This document shows, in pieces, positions 16,962 through 25,311 of a stretch of 39,975 nt of DNA (the first letter of the stretch is position 1; each line of letters starts with the position of its first letter). The stretch is taken from assembly GCA_021780115.1 (NCBI GenBank), contig JAJXZI010000125.1, forward strand, positions 1 to 39,975, given 5' to 3'. The notes beneath the pieces are model-generated. The model did no database searches. It had not been told where the DNA came from and saw nothing but the letters and a program-made list of their open reading frames with translations. Source of the stretch: a bacterium. Lineage in GTDB: Bacteria > Verrucomicrobiota > Verrucomicrobiia > Limisphaerales > JAJXZI01. The translations under genes were made by a program, and so were the position numbers.

Positions 16962-17069
16962 ACGGTTCGAAGTGTCTTGGACTGGTACGGTTTGCGGCGG
17001 CCCTCCGCCGCTTTGTTGGCGGAGCGCAAATGACTCCCGATGTCCATCCTGATCACTGAAACATGTGTT

Positions 17070-17098
17070 AAAGGAAAAGCGCCAGGGGGGGCTGGCGC
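17070..17098 (-). terminator. Intrinsic terminator for the collagen-like gene
   Basis: On the minus strand a 7-bp stem GCGCCAG/CTGGCGC with a loop of six C is followed by TTTTCCTTT. It is 82 bases past the stop of the collagen-like gene. The U-rich tail and GC stem are those of a rho-independent terminator. Confidence 0.7.
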
Positions 17099-17179
17099 AG
17101 TCCAAGACGCTGGCGTGCGGTCTCGATGGTGAGCAACTCTTCGAGGTAACGCGCTTTACGGCAGAAATGCACTTCGGCG

Positions 17180-18322
17180 CTACTTCCCCTCGCCGTCCCT
17201 CCCGCTGTCGGCGGAGTACTTGGTGTTCCCGATAACCGCCCAGTTGGCACCATCGGAGACGAGCGAGAGGAGCTTCCCCGCGCCGGAGAGCGTGACATTG
17301 GCATCGCCGTCGATCTTCTCTCCCGCCACCGGTTGGATTTGGATTTGGTGCCTGCCCATTTGCTGTTTGATCACGTAGTAACGGCCTGGGTTCGTTTTGG
17401 CGTCAGGCAGTGTGATCGTCAACCGGCCGACCGTGGTGTCCGCGAGGATGATCGTGTCATTAACCGTCAGCGTGACATCTCCAGTCACTGTCCGCACCGG
17501 GAAGACGCCAATGGGTGCCGGCGGACCCGGAGGGCCGATGGGGCCGATGGGGCCTTGCAGACCTTGCGGTCCTTGCGGTCCCGTCGCTCCGGTGAGGCCT
17601 TGCGGTCCCGGCGGACCTTGCGCCCCCGCCGGCCCGGTCGAACCGATCGCGCCTGGTGGGCCTTGTGGTCCCGGTGGACCTGCCGGACCTGGGGGGCAGA
17701 GGGGTTCGGTCAACACGAGGTCGTCCAGCAAAACGGCGCTGAACGCCGCGAAGTCATAGCCGTTCGAGTCGAACCGCACCGCGGCGATCCCCGGACCGTT
17801 CAAGGTAAAGGTCTTTGCCGGTACATTGGCGCCACTGGAGATGAGCGCTTCACTTACCGAGCCGAGTTCGTTGCCGTTGGCGTCCAGCGCGTGCGCGCTC
17901 CAAGCCGGGTGCGTGATGCCGCTCTGGCCGGCGAGCAATTCGACCCGGGTGAAACCGAATTGGGTCAAAGGTTGACTGAAATTCAGGGTGAAGGACACCG
18001 CCGCGTTCACGCCCTCCTGGGTGAACAGATTCGGAAGCGACGATGCCACCGCCGCCCGCCCGCCGTAGAGACCTAGTTCGGCGTTGACTGCCGCGAGGTG
18101 CGTGCCCGCCGTGACTTGCGTTAACGTGATGCCGAACCCGGCCAGGTAATTATCCAAGAGCGCGCCGTTGACTTCCCAGTTGGGTGCGGTGGCCACCAAT
18201 GAATCAAAGTTGACGGTGACTTGGGCTAGCGGTTGTGCCCAGGCCTGGTGCGGGGCGGTGGCGCACCACGCTGCGGTCAAGATGACGGACGCGATTCTTG
18301 AGGGAATGCAGATCGTTTTCAT
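17180..18322 (-). CDS. Secreted collagen-like protein
   Basis: A 380-residue protein from the ATG at 18322, chosen because it begins a signal peptide ([20 protein letters not shown], cleavage near AWAQP). The frame is open further upstream but without signal features. Residues about 30-207 are a beta-rich domain of no clear family. They are followed by about 19-20 Gly-X-Y triplets ([15 protein letters not shown] and on), the collagen-like stalk. A C-terminal 100 residues ([16 protein letters not shown] to GANWAVIGN) resembles the C-terminal domains of phage fibres and bacterial collagens. It probably forms a trimer outside the cell. It is divergent from the ECF sigma gene (142 bp) and has its own terminator. 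Confidence 0.8.
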   Translation of the reverse strand: MKTICIPSRIASVILTAAWCATAPHQAWAQPLAQVTVNFDSLVATAPNWEVNGALLDNYLAGFGITLTQVTAGTHLAAVNAELGLYGGRAAVASSLPNLFTQEGVNAAVSFTLNFSQPLTQFGFTRVELLAGQSGITHPAWSAHALDANGNELGSVSEALISSGANVPAKTFTLNGPGIAAVRFDSNGYDFAAFSAVLLDDLVLTEPLCPPGPAGPPGPQGPPGAIGSTGPAGAQGPPGPQGLTGATGPQGPQGLQGPIGPIGPPGPPAPIGVFPVRTVTGDVTLTVNDTIILADTTVGRLTITLPDAKTNPGRYYVIKQQMGRHQIQIQPVAGEKIDGDANVTLSGAGKLLSLVSDGANWAVIGNTKYSADSGRDGEGK

Positions 18323-18395
18323 GGAACTTTCAGTTTTATGGCTTCTGCAATGACATCGCGCCCGAACGCCGTTTCTTTCAAAAAAATTGCGAAAA

Positions 18396-18411
18396 TCCGC
18401 CGCGCGGCGGA
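18396..18411. promoter_or_regulatory. 16-bp GC palindrome between divergent promoters
   Basis: TCCGCCGCGCGGCGGA is a perfect palindrome, flanked by A-rich sequence on both sides (GAAAA before, AAAAGGG after). It lies 54 bp before the ECF sigma start and 74 bp before the collagen-like start, where an operator would sit. It could equally be a fortuitous GC palindrome or a dispersed repeat. Confidence 0.35.
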
Positions 18412-18464
18412 AAAAGGGTGAAAGAACTGGCGCCGGCCGGCGATATGAGACATAGAACCAGACG

Positions 18465-19082
18465 ATGATGAACGCGACGGCGAACCGCTTTCCGTCCACG
18501 CGCCGGAGCCTGCTGATCCGGCTCAAACAATGGGACGATGATCGCTCGTGGCGCCGGTTCTTTGATCTCTATTGGAAGCTGATTCACGGGACCGCGCTCA
18601 AGGCGGGCTTGACCGACGATGAGGCCCAGGAGGTCGTGCAGGAGACCGTGCTGGCGGTGGCCAAAAACATGCCGGCGTTCCATTACGACCCGGCGGTGTG
18701 CTCTTTCAAAGGGTGGCTGCTGCACCTGACCCGGCGGCGCATCGCCGATCAGTTCCGCAAGCGCCACCGGAAGGACCGGCTCGGCCAGCAGTCCGACCCG
18801 GCGGTGCTGGAACAGGTGCCGGATCCGGTCGCCGGCAATCTCGAAGCGGCTTGGGAAGAGGACTGGCGGAAGCATTTGAGCGAAGCGGCGCTGGACAACG
18901 TGCGGCGCCGGATCAAGGCCAGGCAGTACCAGGTGTTCGACCTTTACGTCCTGCGGAACTGGGCCGCCGCGGAGGTCGCCCGCGCCTTGCGGGTGAACGT
19001 CGCCCAAGTGTACCTGGCACGCCACCGGGTCGCCGCGCTAATCCGGAAGGAAGTCCGGCTGCTGGAGAAGAAAATGGGGTGA
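18465..19082 (+). CDS. ECF-type sigma-70 family factor
   Basis: A 205-residue sigma factor with only regions 2 and 4. Region 2 is at residues about 25-100 ([55 protein letters not shown]). Region 4 is at about 145-195 ([33 protein letters not shown]). This is the planctomycete/verrucomicrobial style of ECF factor. No anti-sigma gene is present. Instead a membrane Ser/Thr kinase follows on the same strand after 165 bp, which suggests control by phosphorylation, as reported for Vibrio EcfP/PknT. A second ATG three bases later (18468) may be the true start. Confidence 0.88.
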   Translation: MMNATANRFPSTRRSLLIRLKQWDDDRSWRRFFDLYWKLIHGTALKAGLTDDEAQEVVQETVLAVAKNMPAFHYDPAVCSFKGWLLHLTRRRIADQFRKRHRKDRLGQQSDPAVLEQVPDPVAGNLEAAWEEDWRKHLSEAALDNVRRRIKARQYQVFDLYVLRNWAAAEVARALRVNVAQVYLARHRVAALIRKEVRLLEKKMG

Positions 19083-19102
19083 GACGGGGATTCCCCGGGT
19101 CT

Positions 19103-19175
19103 GGGGAGCGCCTACGCGCTCGCGTGCTCCCGTCGGCGCCACCGCAGCCGACGCGCGAGGGTATAGGCGCTCCCC
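19103..19175. repeat. 73-bp nested palindrome between sigma factor and kinase genes
   Basis: The outer arms GGGGAGCGCCTA and TAGGCGCTCCCC are perfectly complementary. The pairing then continues imperfectly (CTCGCG with CGCGAG), and an inner 7-bp hairpin CGTCGGC/GCCGACG has a 9-base loop. No U-run follows. It looks like an interspersed palindromic repeat of the genome; in RNA it would form a strong cruciform-like stem that could attenuate transcription into the kinase gene. Confidence 0.7.
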
Positions 19176-19195
19176 TTGGTTGCGCGCAAACCGCT

Positions 19196-19218
19196 TGACA
19201 GAAAACCTTCTTTTGTCA
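19196..19218 (+). promoter_or_regulatory. Dyad symmetry just upstream of the kinase gene
   Basis: TGACAGAA and TTTTGTCA form an 8-bp stem (one G-U pair) with a 7-base loop, ending 29 bp before the kinase ATG. It also contains TTGACA (19195-19200), but no good -10 box follows at 16-18 bases. It may be an operator or an RNA hairpin controlling the kinase. Confidence 0.35.
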
Positions 19219-19247
19219 TAGCGTGTTCCTGCTAACGCACGCTGGTC

Positions 19248-22200
19248 ATGCCAGAGCCCGCCCTAGAGCCGAAACCTTCGGTTGTCGCGGAGATGAAGAC
19301 GGAGCGAGCGCCCCGCCCGAAGATTCCCGATCACCAACTGCTGCGCCGCATTGGCCAGGGCGCTTACGGGGAGGTCTGGCTGGCGCGGAACGCGCTGGGC
19401 TTCTACCGCGCCGTGAAGATCGTCACACGGCGGAATTTTGACTGCGACCGCACTTACGCGCGCGAATTTGCCGGCCTCCAGAAGTTTGAACCGGTCTCCC
19501 GTCTCCACGAAAGCCAGGTGGACATCCTGCACGTCGGCTGCACCGGGGACTGTTTTTACTACGTGATGGAATTGGCGGATGATGCGGCCGCGGAACGGAG
19601 TGGGGGGATGGAGAGTTGGAGTGACGCGCACGCTGATCAAGCCCATCACGCCCTCGCTCCCGCACTCCCGCACCCCGAGCGTTACGTTCCCCGCACACTC
19701 CAACACGAGATGACGTGGCGCGGCCGGCTGCCGTTCCTGGAGTGTACGCGGATCGGGCTTTCGCTCACCACGGCCTTGATCAACCTGCACAAGCACGGCC
19801 TGGTCCACCGCGACATCAAGCCCGCCAATGTCATCTTTGTCGGCGGTCGGCCCAAGCTCGCCGACATTGGGCTGGTGAGCAGCACCGCGGGCAGCCACTC
19901 GTTCGTCGGCACCGAGGGCTTCATCCCGCCGGAAGGTCCCGGCACACCCCAGGGCGACCTCTACAGTCTCGGCAAACTGCTCTACGAGATCAGCACCGGC
20001 CGCGACCGGCAGGATTTTCCCGCGCCGCCCGACGACCTCCAGGCGATGCCGGAGCGGGCGGCGTGGCTGGAGTTCAATGAAATCATTCTGCGCGCGTGCG
20101 AACACCTCCCCCGGGAACGCTACCGCTCGGCCGAGGAGATGCACGCCGATCTGGCCGTGCTGCAGGGTGGAAAATCGGTGACGCATCTGCGCCGGATCGA
20201 GCGGCGCCTCAAAGTGGTGAGCCGACTCGGGCTGGCGTCGCTCCTGGTCGCGCTGCTGGCGGCGGCGGCTTACTACCAGGCCAATCGGACCGGGCGTGAA
20301 GTCAGAAACCAGATGGCACAGTTAAACGAGGCCAACGGCATCCGTCTCATGGACGAGGGCGATTTATTCGGCTCGCTCCTGTGGTTTGCCCGGACCGTCC
20401 AGTTGAGCCGGGGCGACCCGGCGGGCGAGACGAATGACCGGTTTCGGTTCGAGGCGATCCGGCGGCAATGCCCCACGCTCAAGCAGATTTTCTTTCACCA
20501 AGGCCCGGTCACGGGAGCCGAGTTCAGTCCCGATGGCCGCCGTTTGGTCACGGTGAGCGCTGACCACACAGCGCGCGTGTGGGACGTGGAAACGGGCGAG
20601 GCCGTCACGCCGCCGCTGGTTCACGCGGATCAGACCGCGCCGGAATTCAACAGGGAGATGGACCGGATAGTCCTGCCGGCGCACGCGCACGGCGGGGAGG
20701 TTAACCACGCGGAGTTCAGCCCGGGTGGCCGGTTGATTGTGACGGCGAGCAACGACGGCACGGCCGTGGTGTGGAGCGCGGCAACGGGCAAACCGGCGGC
20801 CCCGCCGTTGCGACACCGGAGTTCCGTGGTTTGGGCCGCGTTCAGTCCGGACGGGCGGCGCGTGGCCACGGCGAGTTGGGACAATACCGCCCGTGTCTGG
20901 GAGGCGAGCAGCGGTCGGCCAGTCACACCTCCGTTGCCGCACGCCGACCATGTCCTGTACGTGGCCTTCAGCCCGGACGGCCAGCGTCTGGTCACCGCAA
21001 GCGCCGATCACACGGCGCGCATCTGGGAGGCCGCCAGCGGAAAACCGGTCGGTGTTCCGCTTCGTCACGGTGACAAGGTGCGTTCAGCGGTTTTCAGTCC
21101 GGACGGACGCCGGATCGGCACGGCCAGTGAAGATCACACCGCGCGCCTGTGGGACGCGGCCACTGGCGCGGCGTTGACGGGTCCGCTCCGGCACAGCAAA
21201 AGCGTCTATTTCGGCGTCTTCAGCCCGGAGGGAACCCGGTTTGCGACGGCCAGCGAGGATGCGTCCGTCCAGGTGTGGGCGGTGGCAACCGGCGAAGTGA
21301 CGGACGTGCGGCTGCTGCACCGGAGCATGGTCCGCTCGGTCGCCTTCAGTCCGGACGGGCGCTGGCTCGTCACCGCCAGCGGTGACTGTTCGGCCCGGGT
21401 TTGGAACGCGGCCACCGGCACGCCGGCCAGCCCGATCTTGAAGCACGCTCGCAACGTTCATTCCGCCCGCTTCAGCCCGGACGGTCGGCGCGTGGTCACG
21501 GTCAGCAGCGACCAGACCGCGCGGGTGTGGGATTGGGCTGCGCCCGACGCTTCCGATCCAATTATGCAGCACCAGGCCGAGGTCAACTATGCCACGTTCA
21601 GCCCCGACGGACACCGCATTGTGACCGCGAGCAGTGACGGGGCCGCCGAGGTGTGGGATGCGACGACGGGCCAACCCGTCACGCCGCCCCTGCGGCACGA
21701 CGGCCGTGTCATTTTCGCCACCTTCCACCCGGACAGCCGAGCGGTGGTCGCTTATGGCACCGCTGTCACGGTGCAATTATGGGACGCCGGAACCGGGCAG
21801 CGTTTGGGCCTGCCGCTAACACATGCTGGGGATCCGTCTGGGGCGTGGCTCAGTCCGAATGGCCGCGGGCTCGTCACTAGCGAGGACCGCGCCGCGCGGA
21901 CCTGGAACGCTCGGAACGGTGAACCCGTTGGTCCACCCCCGCGTTCCTATTGGGTAGATTGCGTGGCGTTCAGTCCGGGTGGCCGCCTAATCGCCACCGG
22001 TTCCGGTAATACTGAGATTCCGGGCGTAGGCGAAGCGCGGTTCTGGGATGCTCGCACAGGAAAGCGGGTCGGCCCGGTGATGCGGACGCTCGGCGCCGTG
22101 GTGGACATATCGTTCAGCCCCGATGGCGCCCGGCTGCTCACGGCGTCCGCTGATGCCTCGATCGAAGCCCGCAGCGCGCAGGTCTGGGAAGTCGGCTCCG

Positions 22201-22730
22201 GCCGGCCGGCGGCACCGCCACTCCCCCACGCCGATGGGGTGGCCTCCGCCCGGTTCAGCCCGGACGGCCGGTGGGTCGTTACCGCCAGCGAGGACCACAC
22301 GGCGCGGGTTTGGGACGCGCGAACGAGTCGCCCGATCACGCCGCCGCTGTGGCACGAACGCCAGGTGTTGAGTGCCGTGTTCAGCCATGACGGACGGCGC
22401 GTGCTGACCACCTGCGAGGACGGAGCGGCGCGCATCTGGGACGCCGCCACCGGCGAACCAATGAGTCCCCCCATGCGACATCGCGCCGGCATCGTTCGCG
22501 GTGAGTTCAGCCCAGATGGCCACAGTGTGGTAACGGCCAGTCGGGACCATACCGCCCGCATCTGGCGACTGCCGAAGGCCTACTTGTCAATTGCCGACGC
22601 GACCCTGGTTGCGGAAGTCCTGACGGGTCAGCGGATTGATGAGACGGGGGGCGTGGTTCCCCTGGAGGCGGCGGCGTTGGAGCGCGAGTGGCGCAAGTTC
22701 CGCGGGCTGCCGATGCACGACCCGCCTTGA
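19248..22730 (+). CDS. Membrane Ser/Thr protein kinase with 16 WD40 repeats
   Basis: A 1160-residue protein. Residues 30-305 are a Hanks-type kinase: Gly loop IGQGAYGEVW (35-44), Lys57 in YRAVKIV, catalytic HRDIKPANV with Asp189, and ADIGL in place of ADFGL (Asp206 kept). APE is replaced by IPPEG. A single membrane helix follows at about 327-343 (LGLASLLVALLAAAAYY). The outer part has 16 WD40 units (FSPDGRRLVTVSADHTARVWD type), enough for two propellers. The kinase is probably active, since Lys, Asp and Asp are present. Residues 117-142 (nt 19596-19673) are an atypical insertion with short tandem repeats. It follows the ECF sigma gene and likely senses an external ligand to control it. Confidence 0.9.
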   Translation: MPEPALEPKPSVVAEMKTERAPRPKIPDHQLLRRIGQGAYGEVWLARNALGFYRAVKIVTRRNFDCDRTYAREFAGLQKFEPVSRLHESQVDILHVGCTGDCFYYVMELADDAAAERSGGMESWSDAHADQAHHALAPALPHPERYVPRTLQHEMTWRGRLPFLECTRIGLSLTTALINLHKHGLVHRDIKPANVIFVGGRPKLADIGLVSSTAGSHSFVGTEGFIPPEGPGTPQGDLYSLGKLLYEISTGRDRQDFPAPPDDLQAMPERAAWLEFNEIILRACEHLPRERYRSAEEMHADLAVLQGGKSVTHLRRIERRLKVVSRLGLASLLVALLAAAAYYQANRTGREVRNQMAQLNEANGIRLMDEGDLFGSLLWFARTVQLSRGDPAGETNDRFRFEAIRRQCPTLKQIFFHQGPVTGAEFSPDGRRLVTVSADHTARVWDVETGEAVTPPLVHADQTAPEFNREMDRIVLPAHAHGGEVNHAEFSPGGRLIVTASNDGTAVVWSAATGKPAAPPLRHRSSVVWAAFSPDGRRVATASWDNTARVWEASSGRPVTPPLPHADHVLYVAFSPDGQRLVTASADHTARIWEAASGKPVGVPLRHGDKVRSAVFSPDGRRIGTASEDHTARLWDAATGAALTGPLRHSKSVYFGVFSPEGTRFATASEDASVQVWAVATGEVTDVRLLHRSMVRSVAFSPDGRWLVTASGDCSARVWNAATGTPASPILKHARNVHSARFSPDGRRVVTVSSDQTARVWDWAAPDASDPIMQHQAEVNYATFSPDGHRIVTASSDGAAEVWDATTGQPVTPPLRHDGRVIFATFHPDSRAVVAYGTAVTVQLWDAGTGQRLGLPLTHAGDPSGAWLSPNGRGLVTSEDRAARTWNARNGEPVGPPPRSYWVDCVAFSPGGRLIATGSGNTEIPGVGEARFWDARTGKRVGPVMRTLGAVVDISFSPDGARLLTASADASIEARSAQVWEVGSGRPAAPPLPHADGVASARFSPDGRWVVTASEDHTARVWDARTSRPITPPLWHERQVLSAVFSHDGRRVLTTCEDGAARIWDAATGEPMSPPMRHRAGIVRGEFSPDGHSVVTASRDHTARIWRLPKAYLSIADATLVAEVLTGQRIDETGGVVPLEAAALEREWRKFRGLPMHDPP
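19597..19624. repeat. Decayed period-7 tract inside the kinase gene
   Basis: Four loosely similar heptamers of the GGAGTGR type in a row. A period-8 tract lies nearby (CTCCCGCA twice at 19657-19672). Both fall in the 26-residue segment that interrupts the kinase N-lobe/C-lobe junction. Divergence makes the period-7 reading less certain than in larE or ubiD. Confidence 0.4.
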
Positions 22731-22740
22731 GCCGCACAGC

Positions 22741-22777
22741 GGCGCGGCGAACTCTCATCCAGAGTAGTCGCGGCGCC
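22741..22777. terminator. Imperfect hairpin between convergent kinase and rsmI genes
   Basis: Arms 22741-22755 and 22761-22777 pair over about 14 bp with small bulges, around a 5-base loop. It starts 10 bp after the kinase stop; rsmI ends 56 bp further on. It could terminate transcription from either side, but neither strand has a U-run. It may be another dispersed palindromic repeat. Confidence 0.4.
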
Positions 22778-22832
22778 GTCAAACACCGGACAAGTTTCCG
22801 GCCCTGCCTGCGAGCGCAAGCCCAATGACAAA

Positions 22833-23564
22833 TCACGGCTCGGCAGGGGCCGGGCCAAAGCAAGGCGTATCGACCGGCCCCACCAGCACGACGAACTCGC
22901 CCTTCCACGGCCGCTGCCGGGCGCGCTCCAGCAACTCCGCCGGACGACCGCGCAGAAACTCCTCGAACTTCTTCGTCAGTTCACGGGCGAGCGTCACCGG
23001 CCGCTCCGGAAAAACTTCGGCCAGTTCGCCGAGCAGCTTTTCGACCCGGTACGGTGATTCGTAGAAGACGAGCGTCCCCGCGGTCTCCTTCGATTCCTCC
23101 AGCTTCCGGCGACGCGCGCCGGACTTGTGCGGCAGAAAGCCGATGAAATGGAACTCGTTGGTTGGCAGGCCGCTGGCCGTCAATGCCGCGACCAGCGCGC
23201 ACGGCCCCGGCACCGGTTCGACGCGCAGGCCGGCCGCAAGCGTGGCCTTCACCACGCGCTCACCCGGATCGCTGATCCCCGGACTGCCCGCGTCCGTCAC
23301 GAGCGCCACTCTTTCCCCGCGCCGCAGCCGCCCGATGATGTCCTCGCTGCGCCGCGCCTCGTTGAAGTGGAAGCAGCTCAGGAGCGGCTTGGAAAGATCG
23401 AGATGGCGGAGCAACTGACCAGTGCGCCGGGTGTCTTCCGCCGCCACCACGTCGCACTCGCGGAGCACCCGCAGGGCCCGCAGCGTGATGTCCTCCAGGT
23501 TGCCGATGGGCGTGGCGACCAGGTAGAGCGTGCCCGGCGTCAAGGGCGGGAGCGTTGGCGGCAT
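22833..23564 (-). CDS. rsmI: 16S rRNA 2'-O-methyltransferase RsmI
   Basis: A 243-residue SAM-dependent methyltransferase that modifies C1402 of 16S rRNA. The tetrapyrrole-methylase fold signature is clear: LYLVATPIGNLEDITLRAL near the start, VAAEDTRRTGQLLRHL, ALVTDAGSPGISDPGE, VPGPCALVAALTASGLP, FIGFLPHK and ESPYRVEKLL. The ATG at 23564 gives MPPTLPPLTPGTLYLVATP; the open frame upstream is not conserved. It is divergent from ubiD (111 bp) and convergent with the kinase gene. The length is slightly shorter than E. coli RsmI (286), as it lacks the C-terminal extension. Confidence 0.93.
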   Translation of the reverse strand: MPPTLPPLTPGTLYLVATPIGNLEDITLRALRVLRECDVVAAEDTRRTGQLLRHLDLSKPLLSCFHFNEARRSEDIIGRLRRGERVALVTDAGSPGISDPGERVVKATLAAGLRVEPVPGPCALVAALTASGLPTNEFHFIGFLPHKSGARRRKLEESKETAGTLVFYESPYRVEKLLGELAEVFPERPVTLARELTKKFEEFLRGRPAELLERARQRPWKGEFVVLVGPVDTPCFGPAPAEP

Positions 23565-23675
23565 GACCGGAGTAAACCAGAGCGCCAGCCGGCCCGGAAG
23601 GGCATTTCGCGCCCGGACCCGGCCGGCCCGCGATTCCGTTTGCTTCCGCCTCACCGTGACGGAATCCTCCGTGGC

Positions 23676-25304
23676 ATGGCTTTCGATTCTTTCCGCGAGT
23701 TCGTAACGCAATTGGAAAAGTCCGGTGAACTCCGGCGCATCGCCCAACCGGTCGCCACCGAGTTGGAGATCACCGAACTGGCGGATCGGGAAATGAAAAA
23801 GCCCGGCGGCGGTCAGGCGCTGCTCATCGAGAAGCCCACCGTCAACGGGCAAATCAGCCCCTTTCCCGTCGCCATCAACACGCTCGGTTCCTGGAAGCGG
23901 ATGGCCCTGAGCCTGGGCGCGGAGTCTGTAGGCGAAGTGGCAAATGAACTCGGCGCGTTGATGAAAGCCAAGCCGCCGACTTCCTTGCGTGAGGCGATCA
24001 AGTTGCTCGGCACCGCCCTGGACTTGCGCCACGCGAAGCCCAGGCTCGTGAAGACCGGCCCGTGCCAGGAAGTGATCCACAAGTTGGATGCTCCGCCCCC
24101 CCGCACCGAACCGTGGCCCGCTGCGCCCATCATCAACGTTCCGAACCCGCCCGCGACGGCGAACGTTTCTCCCTCTCCTGGGGCCGCGGGCGAAGCCTCG
24201 GCGAAGAAGGAATCATCACCGGGCCGGGGTGAGGGCGGACCCTCAACCCTCAACCTTCAACCTCCAACCTTGGCCAACCTGCCGATTCTCCGTTGCTGGC
24301 CGCTCGACGGCGGACGCTTCATCACGCTCCCCTGCGTCGTCACCAAAGACCCCGACACCGGCGAACGCAACGTCGGCATGTATCGCATCCAGATTTACGA
24401 CGACCGCACCACCGGCATGCACTGGCAGTTGCAAAAAGTCGGCGCACGCCACGGACGTCGCTACTACGAAACCGGCACGCGCATGCCCGTCGCCATTTTC
24501 CTCGGCGGCGATCCCGTGTTCACCTTCGCCGCCACCGCCCCGCTGCCCGACGGCCTCGACGAATTCCTCCTCGCCGGTTACCTGCGCAAGAAATCCGTCG
24601 AACTCGTGAAGTGCGAGACCAACGACCTCGAAGTCCCGGCCAACGCCGATTTCGTCATCGAAGGTTACGTTGACCCGACCGAGCCGCTGCGCGACGAAGG
24701 CCCATTCGGCGACCACACCGGCTACTACACGCTGCCCGAGCCGTATCCCGTCTTCCACGTCACCGCCATCACGCACCGCAAGGACGCCGTTTATCCCGCC
24801 ACCATCGTCGGCATCCCGCCGATGGAGGATTTCTACATGGGCGGCGCGTCCGTGAAACTCTTCCTGCCCATCTTCAAGATGAACTTCCCCGAGATCGTGG
24901 ACATCGCGCTGCCGGCGGAGGGTGTCTTCCACAACCTCGTCTTCGTGAGCATCCGCAAGACCTACCCGATGCAAGCCTACAAAATCATGCACGGCCTCTG
25001 GGGCATGGGGCAGATGATGTTCACCAAGTACATCGTGGTGGTGGACGACGACGTGGACGTGCACAACACCAGCGAAGTCCTCTTCCGCCTCTGCGCCAAC
25101 ACCGACCCGCAACGCGACAGCATCTTCACCAAAGGCCCGTCCGACGTGCTCGACCACTCGACGAGCGAAATCGCCAGCGGCAGCAAAATGGGGTTTGACG
25201 CCACGAAGAAAATCCCCGGCGAAGGCTTCAAACGCGCGTGGCCGCCGCTCATCAAGATGGATGTAGCGGTGAAGGCGAAAATTAATCAAATCTTCGGAGG
25301 CTAA
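23676..25304 (+). CDS. ubiD: UbiD-family decarboxylase
   Basis: A 542-residue prenylated-FMN-dependent decarboxylase; in quinone synthesis the family acts on 4-hydroxy-3-polyprenylbenzoate or related acids. The ATG at 23676 gives MAFDSFREFVTQLEKSGELR, the usual opening. Core words include KDPDTGERNVGMYRIQIYD, TGMHWQLQKV, PVAIFLGGDPV, EGYVDPTEPLRDEGPFGDHTG and the C-terminal VVVDDDVDVHN. Residues about 141-200 (nt 24096-24275) form an extra Pro/Ser/Gly-rich segment between QEVIHKLDAP and LPILRCWPLDG; it contains a heptamer repeat. It may disturb little if it is a surface loop. No ubiX is nearby. A DUF4062 gene follows 7 bp later. Confidence 0.9.
   Translation: MAFDSFREFVTQLEKSGELRRIAQPVATELEITELADREMKKPGGGQALLIEKPTVNGQISPFPVAINTLGSWKRMALSLGAESVGEVANELGALMKAKPPTSLREAIKLLGTALDLRHAKPRLVKTGPCQEVIHKLDAPPPRTEPWPAAPIINVPNPPATANVSPSPGAAGEASAKKESSPGRGEGGPSTLNLQPPTLANLPILRCWPLDGGRFITLPCVVTKDPDTGERNVGMYRIQIYDDRTTGMHWQLQKVGARHGRRYYETGTRMPVAIFLGGDPVFTFAATAPLPDGLDEFLLAGYLRKKSVELVKCETNDLEVPANADFVIEGYVDPTEPLRDEGPFGDHTGYYTLPEPYPVFHVTAITHRKDAVYPATIVGIPPMEDFYMGGASVKLFLPIFKMNFPEIVDIALPAEGVFHNLVFVSIRKTYPMQAYKIMHGLWGMGQMMFTKYIVVVDDDVDVHNTSEVLFRLCANTDPQRDSIFTKGPSDVLDHSTSEIASGSKMGFDATKKIPGEGFKRAWPPLIKMDVAVKAKINQIFGG
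24244..24271. repeat. Heptanucleotide tandem repeat inside ubiD
   Basis: Four consecutive heptamers of form CAACCYY, without interruption. They are read in frame (STLNLQPPTLA) at the end of the extra UbiD segment. Upstream within the same segment, a CCCTCTCCTGG ... GGGGTGAGGG pair forms a partly symmetrical sequence of another repeat type. Confidence 0.85.
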
Positions 25305-25311
25305 TTGGGCT

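Noticed and set aside
15390-17105. Long minus-strand open frame across the FAD oxidase and DUF2007 genes
   Set aside because: The plus-strand proteins carry well-defined motifs; the antisense translation does not.
17068-17180. Coding-like minus-strand fragment after the collagen-like gene (KARYLEELLTIETARQRLGL)
   Set aside because: It resembles a sequence I associate with dispersed verrucomicrobial relics, but has no start, lies after a stop codon and overlaps the terminator, so I do not call a gene.
17500-17700. Short-period repeats in the collagen-like gene taken as a possible repeat array
   Set aside because: They encode Gly-X-Y triplets of the collagen-like stalk.
19195-19222. Possible sigma-70 promoter (TTGACA) before the kinase gene
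   Set aside because: At 16-18 bases no good -10 box follows; I list the site only as a dyad.
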